DNA from: Flavobacterium sp. KJJ
GTDB taxonomy: Bacteria; Bacteroidota; Bacteroidia; Flavobacteriales; Flavobacteriaceae
DNA length: 64,000 bases
Assembly (NCBI RefSeq): GCF_000708595.2
Contig: NZ_JARP01000010.1
Location: 22,466 to 86,465, forward strand
Direction of reading: 5' to 3'
Part shown: in pieces, positions 1 through 9,582 of the stretch
How the letters are laid out: each line of letters starts with the position of its first letter
How positions within the stretch are numbered: position 1 is the stretch's first letter
Translations under genes and position numbers: made by a program
The notes under the pieces: generated by a model
What the model was told of the DNA's origin: nothing
Database searches by the model: none
The model's input: the letters and a program-made list of their open reading frames with translations, nothing else

Positions 1-1684
1 CTTTTGGGAATTTAGCACCTGCTTTTATCAAAAGATTAACTGCTTCTTGCTCTGTGAGAATTGAAGTGCTTTTTACAATTTTATTTTTCTTATCAAACTG
101 ATTTAAGCCTTCTGTAAATTCCTGAATCGTAATATTTTGTTCTGGATAAAACCACGTTCTGTTTGCCCATTTGTAGCTTTCTCCTTTTGTTTTTAAAATT
201 CCGGTAGCTGTAATTTTTTGAATACTTTCAAAAGCTGGATCTGTAGGCTTCACATCATACAGCGGCATGATATACGCTTTCTGATTTAAAAGTGATTGTT
301 GTACTTCTCTTACCGAAACCTGACGTGGCTCAACTTTATTTTTAACAGCAATTCCTGCCAAAGTTCCTGCTGCCTGACCTGTCAATAAAACAACAGGCTG
401 TAAACGTGTAGCACCATTTATTAAATTGGAAGCAGAAATCGCTTTATCAGAAACAATAAATCCGTCAACTTTTTCAGGAATTAGAGATCCTAGCGGCACA
501 TTATAAGAAGGTACCGGTGGAAATCCAAGATCTGGGGCATTAGGATTTTGTTTATGATGATGGTCTACAGGATAATCTCCTACTGAAATTCCTGTTTTGT
601 ATAAAGCTTCTTTTTGATTGTAAGGGTCCGCTACGTGGTTATAAGTCAAAAACGAAACTCCTTTTACTCTTCTTCCCTCACGGTAATAAGGAGCATAAGC
701 CAACAAATCTGAAGTTTGAAATTCGTCATCTGCTAAACCAAGATTTTTATATCCCAGTTCATTTTGTATATAGTAAACAAACTGTAAAGTGTAATTTCTC
801 GCTTTTAGCAGTTCTTTATTTCGGTCTTCTCTCGATAATTCAACCACATCCAGATATACATCATTACCTTTTTTAGGCCAATTGATCATGTATTTATTGT
901 TTGGCATTTTTCCATAAGTCAGCATTTTGTCGCAGTCAATTTCTTTGTGATCAACCGTTTCCATACAAGAACCAGTAAAATTTGAAGCTGAATAATTTTC
1001 TGGCTTGGCGATGGTTTTATCAATACCTTTTCCATAATCTTTTAAAATAGCAACCCAAGTTAAATCCTGTACTATTTTATTCGGTTTTAATGGTGCATTG
1101 GCTTCTTTGGTTTCTTTTTGAGAATCCATTCCTAAACGGTAGGCTGCTCCCGCCATTTTCAGCGTTTCACCTATATCAGTAGCATCGATTGTAATTTTTG
1201 CCTGAACCTCTAAAATGTCATTTTTATCATTTTTGAAAGAAGCTCCTTTAACTATATTTCCATCTTTAATGATACTTGCTACATAATAGCCATGAATAAT
1301 TTGAAGATTTTTTTCTTTTGATGCAATTTGATTGAAGATTTTATTTCCTACCGAAGGCTCAAAAAGTGTGTTGCTTACCCAGCCTGTTTCAAGAGCTGCG
1401 GCTCCGCCGTAATAATCTCTAAGCGCACCTCTGAATTCGTTCCAGATTCCAGAATCTAGATTATGATTACCATCGCAGGCACCAACTCCCTGCAAAGTGA
1501 ACATACCGCCTATCCAAGGCGATTCTTCTACGATTAAAGTATTAGCACCCAATCTGGAAGATGCAATACCAGCAGAAGTTCCGCTGGTAGAGCCTCCAAT
1601 TACTAAAACGTCAACCGTCTTTTTGGTGATATTCTGCGAATATCCGTAACAAAATAAAAAAAATGCAATTATTTGAATTTTCAT
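1..1684 (-). CDS. Secreted FAD-dependent oxidoreductase (FAD_oxidored type), C-terminus cut by window edge
   Basis: The reading frame starts at an ATG at 1684 and stays open to base 1, so about 561 residues are visible and the stop lies outside the window. A short signal peptide (about residues 1-17, ending near YSQN) is followed at once by a Rossmann dinucleotide-binding motif, VDVLVIGGSTSGTSAG. Further on come WIGGMFTLQGVGACDG, a central ATDIGETLKMAGA stretch typical of FAD_oxidored proteins (PF12831), and a late region ending in LLTGQAAGTLAGIA, which resembles the second FAD contact. The substrate is unknown. The start lies 34 bases after the DUF5009 gene stop, so the two are probably co-transcribed with the GHL10 gene from a promoter near 4370. 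The fold assignment is firm; the role in glycan metabolism is inferred from context only. Confidence 0.85.
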   Translation of the reverse strand, partial: MKIQIIAFFLFCYGYSQNITKKTVDVLVIGGSTSGTSAGIASSRLGANTLIVEESPWIGGMFTLQGVGACDGNHNLDSGIWNEFRGALRDYYGGAAALETGWVSNTLFEPSVGNKIFNQIASKEKNLQIIHGYYVASIIKDGNIVKGASFKNDKNDILEVQAKITIDATDIGETLKMAGAAYRLGMDSQKETKEANAPLKPNKIVQDLTWVAILKDYGKGIDKTIAKPENYSASNFTGSCMETVDHKEIDCDKMLTYGKMPNNKYMINWPKKGNDVYLDVVELSREDRNKELLKARNYTLQFVYYIQNELGYKNLGLADDEFQTSDLLAYAPYYREGRRVKGVSFLTYNHVADPYNQKEALYKTGISVGDYPVDHHHKQNPNAPDLGFPPVPSYNVPLGSLIPEKVDGFIVSDKAISASNLINGATRLQPVVLLTGQAAGTLAGIAVKNKVEPRQVSVREVQQSLLNQKAYIMPLYDVKPTDPAFESIQKITATGILKTKGESYKWANRTWFYPEQNITIQEFTEGLNQFDKKNKIVKSTSILTEQEAVNLLIKAGAKFPK

Positions 1685-1718
1685 AACATATAATATTTTT
1701 AATAGCTAGATTGAATTT

Positions 1719-3128
1719 TCAGGTTCTCCAAAACCATTTCTTTCTGGAGAAAAAAATCGTTATTAAAATGGCAAGTATCGTAAGTATTAAACCTCTCAAG
1801 AATCCCATAAAAGCGTTTTCGTTAAATGCATCGAAATAATTTGTGATAGTTAAAATGGTTAAAACTGGCATTACAACCATTGATGTTGCAACGTAGGCAA
1901 TCATTGGATTCTGTCCTGTTAAAACCAAAAATTTGGTAGCTCTGATATATTTGAAATAATCACAAATCATAGAGAAAAATAATACTGCTAAAAAAGCCAG
2001 TCCCGATGTTACAAAATAATAACTGTAGGTCGAAGAATCTTTACGAATTCCACCTTCGTAAGCTTCAAGAAATAATCCGAACATTAAACAGTAAGCTCCT
2101 GCAGAAAAAAGTTTTTTCCAAAAAACACCAAATCCAGAAGTATCCGATTTTAAAAGGAAATAATTCAAAATCAATAAAACTAAAGTAACTGCCAGATTTA
2201 TTTCTAATTGACGTGTAAATAAAAAATAAACATTGCTAACAATAATTGCCAAAGAAACTAAACCTGTTGCAATTGCTTTATTATCATTTTGTTCCTCATT
2301 ACTTTGCGGAGAAATAGTCCATTCCTTTATATATTCTCCGGCAAGAGTTCCCGGAATTACAATGAAAAAATATTTTAAATAGTAGAATTTATTAGCCCAT
2401 GCAAACGGTGTAAAATCATACAATTGCTTTACCCAGCCTTCATTTGTACTGGCTAAAAAAGTGGCCATAATAAAAGGCAAAACCAATAATCTATTCTCAG
2501 GTTTTTTAAATGTAAAAATATAAATCACACTCGCTAAAAACGCCATATTGGCAAGTACTACAAGAATAATATCGCTGTAATAAATATCAAAATTATGATT
2601 GTCTTTTCCCTGATAATTCGTTAAAAACATTAATGCAAATCCTAATGCAAAAGCAACAATCTTTATTATGAACGAGCTCGTTTCCTGTTTTTTAAAGTAT
2701 TTCGCAAAAGAATCCGACATAAACATTCCAAACATCAATGCAAAAGAAACCAAAGAAATAACACAAGCTTTAAGATCAACCGGACTGCTAATTACGAATG
2801 GTCTCATGTGCATGAAAAAAATAGCGAAAAAGACCAATTGCAATCCTCTTGAAAATGCATTTAGAGAAAGGCTACATTTACTAGCACCATTTTCTAATTT
2901 GCTACCCAATGAAAAAGGAAATGCAGCACCCATTGAAAATAAAAAGAAGGGAAAAACAAGATCTACCCACGTTATCCCATAAATATTAGGATTAAATGAT
3001 GAGTTAGGTGGCACTTGAGCATGTGCCATCCAGGCAGGTAAATAAGTAAGTACCATTTGTCCAGAAAGTATCATGGCGATGATTGCAAATCCTCTTAAGG
3101 CATCAATAGACAAAGCTCTTGTTTTCAT
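1719..3128 (-). CDS. DUF5009 / heparan-alpha-glucosaminide acetyltransferase-like membrane protein
   Basis: A 469-residue polytopic protein with about twelve hydrophobic helices. It opens with TRALSIDALRGFAI, the hallmark start of NagX/HGSNAT-like acyltransferases and of DUF5009. It then carries GITWVDLVFPFFLFSMGAAFP, where the conserved W-DLVFPFF-F motif of this family is visible. Eukaryotic HGSNAT moves acetyl groups across a membrane onto amino sugars. For bacterial members the substrate is generally unproven, so transmembrane modification or transport of a sugar is only inferred. It is the middle gene of a likely three-gene operon, between the GHL10-like lipoprotein upstream and the FAD oxidoreductase downstream, and close to a ROK sugar-type repressor. 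No truncation is seen. Confidence 0.8.
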   Translation of the reverse strand: MKTRALSIDALRGFAIIAMILSGQMVLTYLPAWMAHAQVPPNSSFNPNIYGITWVDLVFPFFLFSMGAAFPFSLGSKLENGASKCSLSLNAFSRGLQLVFFAIFFMHMRPFVISSPVDLKACVISLVSFALMFGMFMSDSFAKYFKKQETSSFIIKIVAFALGFALMFLTNYQGKDNHNFDIYYSDIILVVLANMAFLASVIYIFTFKKPENRLLVLPFIMATFLASTNEGWVKQLYDFTPFAWANKFYYLKYFFIVIPGTLAGEYIKEWTISPQSNEEQNDNKAIATGLVSLAIIVSNVYFLFTRQLEINLAVTLVLLILNYFLLKSDTSGFGVFWKKLFSAGAYCLMFGLFLEAYEGGIRKDSSTYSYYFVTSGLAFLAVLFFSMICDYFKYIRATKFLVLTGQNPMIAYVATSMVVMPVLTILTITNYFDAFNENAFMGFLRGLILTILAILITIFFSRKKWFWRT

Positions 3129-3212
3129 ATCTAGATTTTAATCAATTATTTTGAGACAATTTTATACCGTCGTTATAATAACTATATGCTTATTCATTAA
3201 CTTTTTTTCAAT

Positions 3213-4340
3213 TTACTTTTTAGTGTATTCTTGAGAAAAATAATCTGGAAAAGCTTTCAATCCCTCATAAAAAAAGAAGGACTCTCCTTTTATTCCCAGT
3301 TTTCTATTGGTATCAATCATATTCTTTAAAAAATCAGGTTTCGGATTTACACCGTTGACTTGAAGCAGAACCCCACAAAAGAATTTATCTTTCTGATCTT
3401 TTTTAAGAAATTTTATTTGGTCTTCCAATGTAGCACTGTAACTCTCAATTGTTTTTCTGTAAACCTGCGGAATTACATAATCGCAATATCCTTTGTCCAA
3501 CCAAGTTGGCCAGTCTTGCAGGTATTCTTCTTTTGCCCACGGATGAATACTTGGAGCCATACTCACAATCAATTGAGGTTTGATTGCTTTTAATTCTTTA
3601 TAAAGCGCGCCTAAAAAAACGGTCAATTTATCAGCCCGCCAAGTAAGCCAATCAGCATTTTTATAATCTTCTGGAGGATTATTACCGTTATGTTCTTTTT
3701 TATATAAAGCTACCGTATAAGGATCATAACCTCCAAGCGAAGGCATTGCCGGCAGACGGTCATCTCCCTGAATTCCATCTACATTATAGTTTTCAACAAC
3801 CTCCACAATCAATGATTTTACAAAATTCTGAACTTCAGGATCAATAGCATTCATCCATTCAAAACCATTTTTTGTAACTAAGTTTCCTTTATTATCTACT
3901 GCTTTCCAGTTTGGAAACTTTTTTAGGATAGCACCTCCATTCTCGCCGTAAGAAGAAGCAAAACCAAACTCAAACCATGCATGAACTTTAATATTTGCTT
4001 TATGCCCTGCTTCGATCATTTCTTGCAGCGGATCTCGACCATTAAAACGTTCCATAATTGCTTTGCCAAATAAATCATTCATTATCTTACTTGGATACAA
4101 AGTCGTTCCTCTATTCCAAACCACAACATAAATATCTGTAATACCAGATTTTTTGCAAACTGCAACCGTCTGTATTATATTTTCTTTTGAATCTAAAGCT
4201 TTTGAAGCAACATTAGTCACCCACACTCCTTTAATTGGAGAAATTGGAGTTGCAGCAATAGTTGTTTTCTGAATTCCTGCACAGCAAGAAAGTGAAAACA
4301 ATAAAATAGGCATCATGATAATTTTTAAAATATTATGCAT
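3213..4340 (-). CDS. GHL10-type putative glycoside hydrolase, lipoprotein
   Basis: A family of (beta/alpha)8-barrel hydrolase-like proteins (PF02638, GHL10). Visible hallmarks are the opening PIKGVWVTNVASKAL, ITDIYVVVWNRGTTLYPS, the barrel strand VDGIQGDDRL and the late MAPSIHPW and YCDYVIPQVYRK. The N-terminus is a lipoprotein signal (MMPILLFSLSCC). I chose the ATG at 4340 rather than the upstream ATG at 4367. A good -7 element (TATATTTG, 4372-4365) overlaps the upstream codon and would place the transcript start downstream of it. Family members are thought to act on glycans, but substrates are mostly undefined. It leads the probable operon with the DUF5009 and FAD oxidoreductase genes. Confidence 0.8.
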   Translation of the reverse strand: MHNILKIIMMPILLFSLSCCAGIQKTTIAATPISPIKGVWVTNVASKALDSKENIIQTVAVCKKSGITDIYVVVWNRGTTLYPSKIMNDLFGKAIMERFNGRDPLQEMIEAGHKANIKVHAWFEFGFASSYGENGGAILKKFPNWKAVDNKGNLVTKNGFEWMNAIDPEVQNFVKSLIVEVVENYNVDGIQGDDRLPAMPSLGGYDPYTVALYKKEHNGNNPPEDYKNADWLTWRADKLTVFLGALYKELKAIKPQLIVSMAPSIHPWAKEEYLQDWPTWLDKGYCDYVIPQVYRKTIESYSATLEDQIKFLKKDQKDKFFCGVLLQVNGVNPKPDFLKNMIDTNRKLGIKGESFFFYEGLKAFPDYFSQEYTKK

Positions 4341-4364
4341 TGTTTTTGGTTTATTATTACCGAA

Positions 4365-4392
4365 CAAATATATAAAATTTTACTAACTACAA
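4365..4392 (-). promoter_or_regulatory. Candidate Bacteroidota promoter for the GHL10-DUF5009-FAD operon
   Basis: On the minus strand a TTG (4392-4390) lies 17 bases before TATATTTG (4372-4365). This matches the -33 TTG / -7 TAnnTTTG pattern of Bacteroidota sigma factors, with a slightly short spacer. Transcription would start near 4358 and leave a leader of about 18 bases before the ATG at 4340. Assigned from the sequence pattern only. Confidence 0.5.
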
Positions 4393-4733
4393 TATAGTTA
4401 TTAAAATTATTTATTAATTAGATTTTAAATAATTTGAATTAACCTGAACAATTACATTTAAGATCCTCAGTAAATACAGCAAATGAACATAGAATATATA
4501 ATTAAATTATTTTTGCCTTTTTAAGGATATTTTTTTTCAAAAAGAAAATAATTCGCACAAAAAAATCATATTGTCAATTTTACAGCATAATAAAAAAGTA
4601 ATTATTATTAATAACAAAATGAAATTATATTTATTAATAGGGATGGAAATCATACAGAATGGGCAGATCAATTAACTTTAAAAACTTAGTTTAAAAAAGG
4701 ACTGGTCACTAATCAAAAGAAGTAATTAAAAAA
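4393..4733. other. AT-rich intergenic region without a recognised gene
   Basis: About 340 very AT-rich bases lie between the promoter of the GHL10 operon and the terminator of the ROK gene. I see no open frame with coding character, no tRNA-like fold and no repeat in it. Confidence 0.5.
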
Positions 4734-4763
4734 AAAACTCTATAAATAATTTTATAGAGTTTT
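4734..4763 (-). terminator. Rho-independent terminator of the ROK gene
   Basis: A perfect 13-bp stem (AAAACTCTATAAA at 4734-4746 paired with 4751-4763) with a 4-base loop. On the minus strand it is followed by a run of about nine T. It sits about 20 bases after the ROK stop codon and separates that gene from the GHL10 operon, which therefore has its own promoter. Confidence 0.8.
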
Positions 4764-4784
4764 GAAGAATTTTATAAAAAATAA

Positions 4785-6011
4785 TTATTTAAAAAAAGGA
4801 GATAACATCTTTTCTTTTACAATGCAGCAAGCTCCAATAACACCTACACGATGCCCCAGTGTTGATTTCTTTAATTTCATATCTCTATTTACCAGACCTA
4901 GCGAATGCTTTTTCAGTGCTGATTGTATTGGAAGAAGTGCAAAATCTCCAAGCTGAGAAAAGTCTCCTCCAATAACAAGCAGATCTGGATTGAATATATT
5001 AAGCAAGATAGACAGATAGCGCCCCATTTTTTCACTTTGTCTGGTAACCAATTCTATACACAAGCTATCTTCGAGATTTATCGCTCCCGAGATAATATCT
5101 AAATGCTGCAGATCCTCATTTTCATTGAGTTCAATTTTAGAATGCTTACCTTCTTTTAAAGCTTCTTTAAATTGTCTTACTAGTGACCAGCCTGAAATTT
5201 CAGTTTCCAGACAGCCTAATTTTCCACATTGACAAATGATTTCATTTTCAAAAATGGTACTATGCCCAAACTCACCAGAATAGCCAGACTTTCCGTAGTA
5301 AAGCTTTCCATCTGTCATTATACCAATAGCAACTCCCCAGCTGTAATTCAAGAAAATTATATTTTGCTCATCATCCACAACACCTTCACAATATTCACCA
5401 AAAGCCATTGCTCGGGTGTCATTTTCAAGATGAACCGGAAGTCCAAGCTGTTCTGAAATAATTTCTGTCAGAGGCCTGTTTTCACTAAAAAAATAGTTAT
5501 AACTAAAACCTTCCATAGAATTAATACGCCCGGAAAAGTTAATACAGATCCCTACAATCAATTTTTTCTCTACAGAACTTTCTTCAATATAGTTATTAAT
5601 AAGAGCACAAAACTCCAGAAGAGATTCCTGAGAATTTTTTAATGCAAAGGGAACACGCAGATCAAGGCTTATAAACTCATTTTTGATATTCTGCAAACCA
5701 ATAGACATATGGGTCCTTCCAACCTCAACTCCTAAGAAAAAAGCACAAGTTGGATTGATACTATATAAAGAAGGTCTTCTTCCTCCACTGTTGGTTATTT
5801 TTCCCATATCTACCACATTCCCTTCCTGTAAAAGCTCGTTGACCGCTTTAGTAACAGTAGGAACACTAGACTGCAATTCAGAACTTATTTCTGCAATTGT
5901 AGCATTTCCCGCAGAAAGCAATCTTTTTACAATTGACTGTCTTAGCATATGCCATTTTTGTCCTGAAAGACTATTGTCTTTACTAATATCAAGTAAATCT
6001 TTTAAATTCAT
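4785..6011 (-). CDS. ROK-family transcriptional repressor (NagC/Mlc-like)
   Basis: A 408-residue protein with an N-terminal winged helix (about residues 15-75, IAEISSELQSSVPTVTKAV then GRRPSLYSINP) and a C-terminal ROK sugar-kinase-like domain. The ROK zinc motif CxCGxxGCxE is complete (CQCGKLGCLE, about 260-269), and the ATPase-type signature LGVEVGRTHMSIGL follows the helix domain. Such proteins are sugar-responsive repressors, commonly for glucosamine, glucose or xylose; the ligand cannot be told here. The gene is divergent from the DUF3370-like/metallophosphoesterase pair across a 330-base gap, so it probably controls that pair, itself, or the GHL10 operon downstream. It has its own terminator. 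Confidence 0.88.
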   Translation of the reverse strand: MNLKDLLDISKDNSLSGQKWHMLRQSIVKRLLSAGNATIAEISSELQSSVPTVTKAVNELLQEGNVVDMGKITNSGGRRPSLYSINPTCAFFLGVEVGRTHMSIGLQNIKNEFISLDLRVPFALKNSQESLLEFCALINNYIEESSVEKKLIVGICINFSGRINSMEGFSYNYFFSENRPLTEIISEQLGLPVHLENDTRAMAFGEYCEGVVDDEQNIIFLNYSWGVAIGIMTDGKLYYGKSGYSGEFGHSTIFENEIICQCGKLGCLETEISGWSLVRQFKEALKEGKHSKIELNENEDLQHLDIISGAINLEDSLCIELVTRQSEKMGRYLSILLNIFNPDLLVIGGDFSQLGDFALLPIQSALKKHSLGLVNRDMKLKKSTLGHRVGVIGACCIVKEKMLSPFFK

Positions 6012-6341
6012 TTATCTTCGATTTTGGTAAATTCTTCTACAAACATAACTCATTTTTAACTTAACAACCTCTTTTTTTTTATTACAAAAATTAAAACACA
6101 ACCTTAAATTTTACATTCTATAATTTGGCACTGCAAATGTGTTACAAATTACAACCTATATCTGTATGAAAAAACATCTTAAATATACATGTTTTTTATT
6201 TATAGCCAAGCATTTAAAAAATAAATATATTATTCAACAAACAATTAATAAATATTTTTACAAACAATGTTAAATATATTAATTTTTTGCTATTTTAGCA
6301 AACAACTAACTGATTATCAACCCCCATTAAATTAAACCAAT
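6012..6341. promoter_or_regulatory. Divergent intergenic region between the ROK repressor and the DUF3370-like gene
   Basis: This 330-base AT-rich gap must hold both divergent promoters. An inverted repeat, TTTGCTA-TTT-TAGCAAA (6286-6302), lies 40 bases before the plus-strand start codon and is a reasonable candidate operator for the neighbouring repressor. No exact TAnnTTTG element was found on the plus strand. The operator assignment is inference from position and symmetry alone. Confidence 0.35.
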
Positions 6342-7598
6342 ATGAAAGCAAAAAAACTACTATGCATTGTTATTACAACTATTCTTATTTATGCCTGTTC
6401 AAATGATGAAAATGTAAAGGAATCCGTTTCTCAGACAGTATCAAATAAAACAGCAAAAACACAATTAGCCGTAAATTCTCTAGTTTCTTCAGACTGGACT
6501 TCAGGAACTCTGTCCACTTCAATTGTACCGCCACAAAACTTGAAACACTTGAGTGGTAATTTATCTGAAAAACCAATTTGGAAAAGTAACAATCCCGAAA
6601 TTATACAAGGGAATGGGTGGCTAATGCAAAATGCACGCGTAGATTCCAGCAGAGGAGGTTCGTCAAATCCTCTTTCTGGTACTTTTGGAGTTTATCTCTT
6701 TCACATCAACCAATCCGGTTCTTTAAAATACTTACACGTTTTAGTTTCAAACCCTCAAACCAGTGCTCTTACAATTAGTGGAAAAGGCTCTACCTATACC
6801 AATTCTGAAAAACCGCTAAATGGAAGCGCAACAGGACAGAGCTATTTTGTCTCAAAAGACTGGCTTCAAAATACGCCTCGTACAACATTTAACAACGTAA
6901 CCATTAATCCGTCAAAGGTTTATGAAGTTTATAGAGCAACCTTAGCAAACAATAATATGGTAGATGGGTCTTATGAAATAACTGCTTCACAGGGTGTATA
7001 TGTCTACACAGTCGTTACTTCAACTGGATCTATTAACGATGCAGTAAATGCTACTCAGACGGCGGCCGCTGGAGATATTTATACCGAAAGTACGAATACG
7101 TATGGTCGGGAAGCTGGAATATATACTGAATCTGGATGGTCTGGAACTACTGACATTGACTTACCAACTGGACCAGCCTATATGGGATTATGTCTTAATA
7201 CAAGTTCAAAATTTGCTGTAGGTGGAACATATTTGCAAAATCAAAATGCTCCGTTCTCTTATAAATTAAACGGAGCTTCACAAAATACTTATGGAAATTA
7301 CGGCCACAAATATACCTTGACTCTTAAGCTAAATAATCCAAACAGTACCTCAAAAAATGTATCGCTTACATTTGCTTCTAACTTTACATCAGCAACAAAT
7401 TCACCTTCCTTCACTTTCAACGGGCCACTTTATTTAAATGGAGCTTTAAAAAATATTTACACTACTCCAACACAGCCGGCACAGAATCTGGCAACTTGGA
7501 GTATTCCTGCTAACTCATTTTTTAATGCCACAATAACATTTTATGTTCCAGGTTTAATTACGACAGGACAACAGTTAATTTTAAAACAAACTAATTAA
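6342..7598 (+). CDS. Secreted lipoprotein resembling the DUF3370 family, function unknown
   Basis: A 418-residue protein with a lipoprotein signal (Cys19 in IYACSNDENV; the acidic residues after the Cys suggest surface export). The body looks like an all-beta secreted protein rich in Ser, Thr and Asn. Two segments recall the mainly cyanobacterial DUF3370 family as I remember it: KSNNPEIIQGNGWLM near residue 81 and YGNYGHKYTLTLKLNNP near 317. That similarity is from memory and unconfirmed. No catalytic motif is seen. The stop lies 40 bases before the chosen start of the metallophosphoesterase, so the two likely form an operon divergent from the ROK repressor. Confidence 0.65.
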   Translation: MKAKKLLCIVITTILIYACSNDENVKESVSQTVSNKTAKTQLAVNSLVSSDWTSGTLSTSIVPPQNLKHLSGNLSEKPIWKSNNPEIIQGNGWLMQNARVDSSRGGSSNPLSGTFGVYLFHINQSGSLKYLHVLVSNPQTSALTISGKGSTYTNSEKPLNGSATGQSYFVSKDWLQNTPRTTFNNVTINPSKVYEVYRATLANNNMVDGSYEITASQGVYVYTVVTSTGSINDAVNATQTAAAGDIYTESTNTYGREAGIYTESGWSGTTDIDLPTGPAYMGLCLNTSSKFAVGGTYLQNQNAPFSYKLNGASQNTYGNYGHKYTLTLKLNNPNSTSKNVSLTFASNFTSATNSPSFTFNGPLYLNGALKNIYTTPTQPAQNLATWSIPANSFFNATITFYVPGLITTGQQLILKQTN

Positions 7599-7638
7599 TT
7601 ATACTATTTTGCCGATAACAAAAATTAAAGAATCACAA

Positions 7639-9513
7639 ATGATTTCTCTACACAACCTATTAAAAACTTTTTTATTAGCTGTACTTTTTTTTCAGTATTC
7701 AATAGCTCAAAACAAGCCGTTTACTTTTGCACATATTACTGATACACATATTGGAAGTGAAAATGCTGCAGAAGATCTTGAAATGTCTGTAAAAGATATT
7801 AATAATAATTCTGATATTGAGTTTGTAATTCACACGGGGGATGTGACCGAATTTGGTTCTGATGAAGAATTGTACACGGCAAAAAAAATACTCGATAAAC
7901 TCAAAAAACCTTATTACATTGTTCCTGGAAACCATGATGCAAAGTGGTCTGAGAGTGGATGTAATACTTTTTTAAAAGTTTTTAAAAGTGAATGCTTTGC
8001 TGTCGAAAAAAATGGTTTTCTATTTATAGGTTTGGCATCAGGACCTAATATGAGAATGTCTCCCGGACAAATTCCAAGAGAACATCTTGAGTTTTTACAA
8101 AATGAGCTCAAAAAAAATCAAGCAAGAAAATTACCTTTAATTTCGGTAAATCATTATCCATTAGATTCAGGACTGAATAATTGGTATGAAGTAATCGATC
8201 AATTAAAAAAGCAAAATATTCAAGCTCATTTAATGGGACACGGACATTCCAACAAAGTCTATAATTTCGAAGGAATTCCAGCTGTTATGGGCAGATCTAA
8301 TCTTCGTGCCGATAAAACAAAAGAACCAAAAGACCAAATTGCGGCATATAATATCGTTAGAGTAGAAAACAACAAAATGATTTATTCGGAACGAAAAGCA
8401 GGAAAAGAAACTTCAGCACCTTGGGCCACAATTGAATTAAAAGATCATTCTTTCAGCAAAGACACAGCTATATACAAAAGACCTGATTATAGTATTAATT
8501 TAAAATATCCAAATGTTCAAGTAGTCTGGACTACTCAATTTTCTTCGGATATTGGCAGTGGCGTTGTATTAAGTGGCAGTATTGCAGTTACAGCGAATAC
8601 AAAAGGAGAAATTACAGCCTTGAAAGCTGATACTGGAAAAAAATTATGGACATACAAAACAAAAGGAAAAATATTCTCAACACCAGCAATTAATAATAAT
8701 ATTGTGATCGTAGGCTCATCTGATAATTCTATATATGGATTAAAATTAGCTACCGGAAAAAAAATATGGAAATTTACCACCAAAAAATCTGTACTGGGAT
8801 CTCCTGCAATTGAAAATGATAATGTTTTTATAGGAGGTTCTGATGGTATCTTTAGAGCGTTGAATTATAAAACCGGAAAATTAATCTGGCAGTACAATGA
8901 TGTTAGTAATTTTGTTGAATGCAGGCCTTTGGTTTTCCAAGAGAATGTGTACTTCGGGTCATGGGGAAATAGTTTTTATGCCTTAAATAAAAATACGGGT
9001 AAATTGGTCTGGAGATCAGAAAAATCAGGCAGCCGTATGCTATCACCAGCAGCAGTATTTCCTGTCGGAAGTTTTAATAAAGTCTTCATTGTTGCTCCAG
9101 ACCGCTTCATGACTGCCTTTGATTCGAAATCAGGAAAGGAAATTTATCGTTCGAAAGAGGTAAGCTGCAGGGAATCGATCGGTATTTCAAAAGATGGTAT
9201 GATAATTTATATAAAAAGTATGAGTGATGGTAGCTTGACTGCAATTGATGCACAAAGTGAAACCCAAAAGATACTTTGGAATGTAGATACAGAACTAGGC
9301 TACGAGATTGCCCCTTCACCTATAACAGAATCTGGCAACCTTGTTTTTGTCCCTGGACAGAACGGATTAATTTGTGCTGTAAATAAAGATTCGCAGAAGG
9401 TAGAGTGGAGATATAAAGTTTCCAATACGCTGATAAATGCCGTGACCCCTTTTGGAACAGATAAAATTCTGATCAGCACAATGGATGGAAAAGTAATCTG
9501 TTTAAAGTACTAA
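7639..9513 (+). CDS. Secreted calcineurin-like metallophosphoesterase fused to a PQQ-type beta-propeller
   Basis: The start is set at the ATG at 7639 because a signal peptide (ISLHNLLKTFLLAVLFFQYSIAQ) follows it directly; the frame extends to a TTG at 7609. Residues about 28-270 hold a complete metallophosphoesterase site: DTH (D35, H37), GD (D68), GNHD (98-100), VNHYPL and GHGHSN. From about 285 to the end there are repeated blades of the type LKADTGKKLWTYKTKGKI and LKLATGKKIWKFTTK, characteristic of PQQ/BamB-like propellers. The substrate could be a phosphoester released or bound at the envelope. Pairing with the DUF3370-like lipoprotein and the ROK repressor suggests a nutrient-scavenging role, but nothing in the sequence fixes the ligand. 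Confidence 0.85.
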   Translation: MISLHNLLKTFLLAVLFFQYSIAQNKPFTFAHITDTHIGSENAAEDLEMSVKDINNNSDIEFVIHTGDVTEFGSDEELYTAKKILDKLKKPYYIVPGNHDAKWSESGCNTFLKVFKSECFAVEKNGFLFIGLASGPNMRMSPGQIPREHLEFLQNELKKNQARKLPLISVNHYPLDSGLNNWYEVIDQLKKQNIQAHLMGHGHSNKVYNFEGIPAVMGRSNLRADKTKEPKDQIAAYNIVRVENNKMIYSERKAGKETSAPWATIELKDHSFSKDTAIYKRPDYSINLKYPNVQVVWTTQFSSDIGSGVVLSGSIAVTANTKGEITALKADTGKKLWTYKTKGKIFSTPAINNNIVIVGSSDNSIYGLKLATGKKIWKFTTKKSVLGSPAIENDNVFIGGSDGIFRALNYKTGKLIWQYNDVSNFVECRPLVFQENVYFGSWGNSFYALNKNTGKLVWRSEKSGSRMLSPAAVFPVGSFNKVFIVAPDRFMTAFDSKSGKEIYRSKEVSCRESIGISKDGMIIYIKSMSDGSLTAIDAQSETQKILWNVDTELGYEIAPSPITESGNLVFVPGQNGLICAVNKDSQKVEWRYKVSNTLINAVTPFGTDKILISTMDGKVICLKY

Positions 9514-9582
9514 TGAAAGAATATTTTTTTCACAATTAGAACCTCCTTTAATTTTGCTGCAAAAAGTTAAGGCAGTTAATAT

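Noticed and set aside
5683..6030. 115-residue open frame on the plus strand opposite the ROK gene
   Set aside because: It lies entirely antisense to a well-supported gene and shows no family resemblance; the ROK frame carries the conserved motifs.
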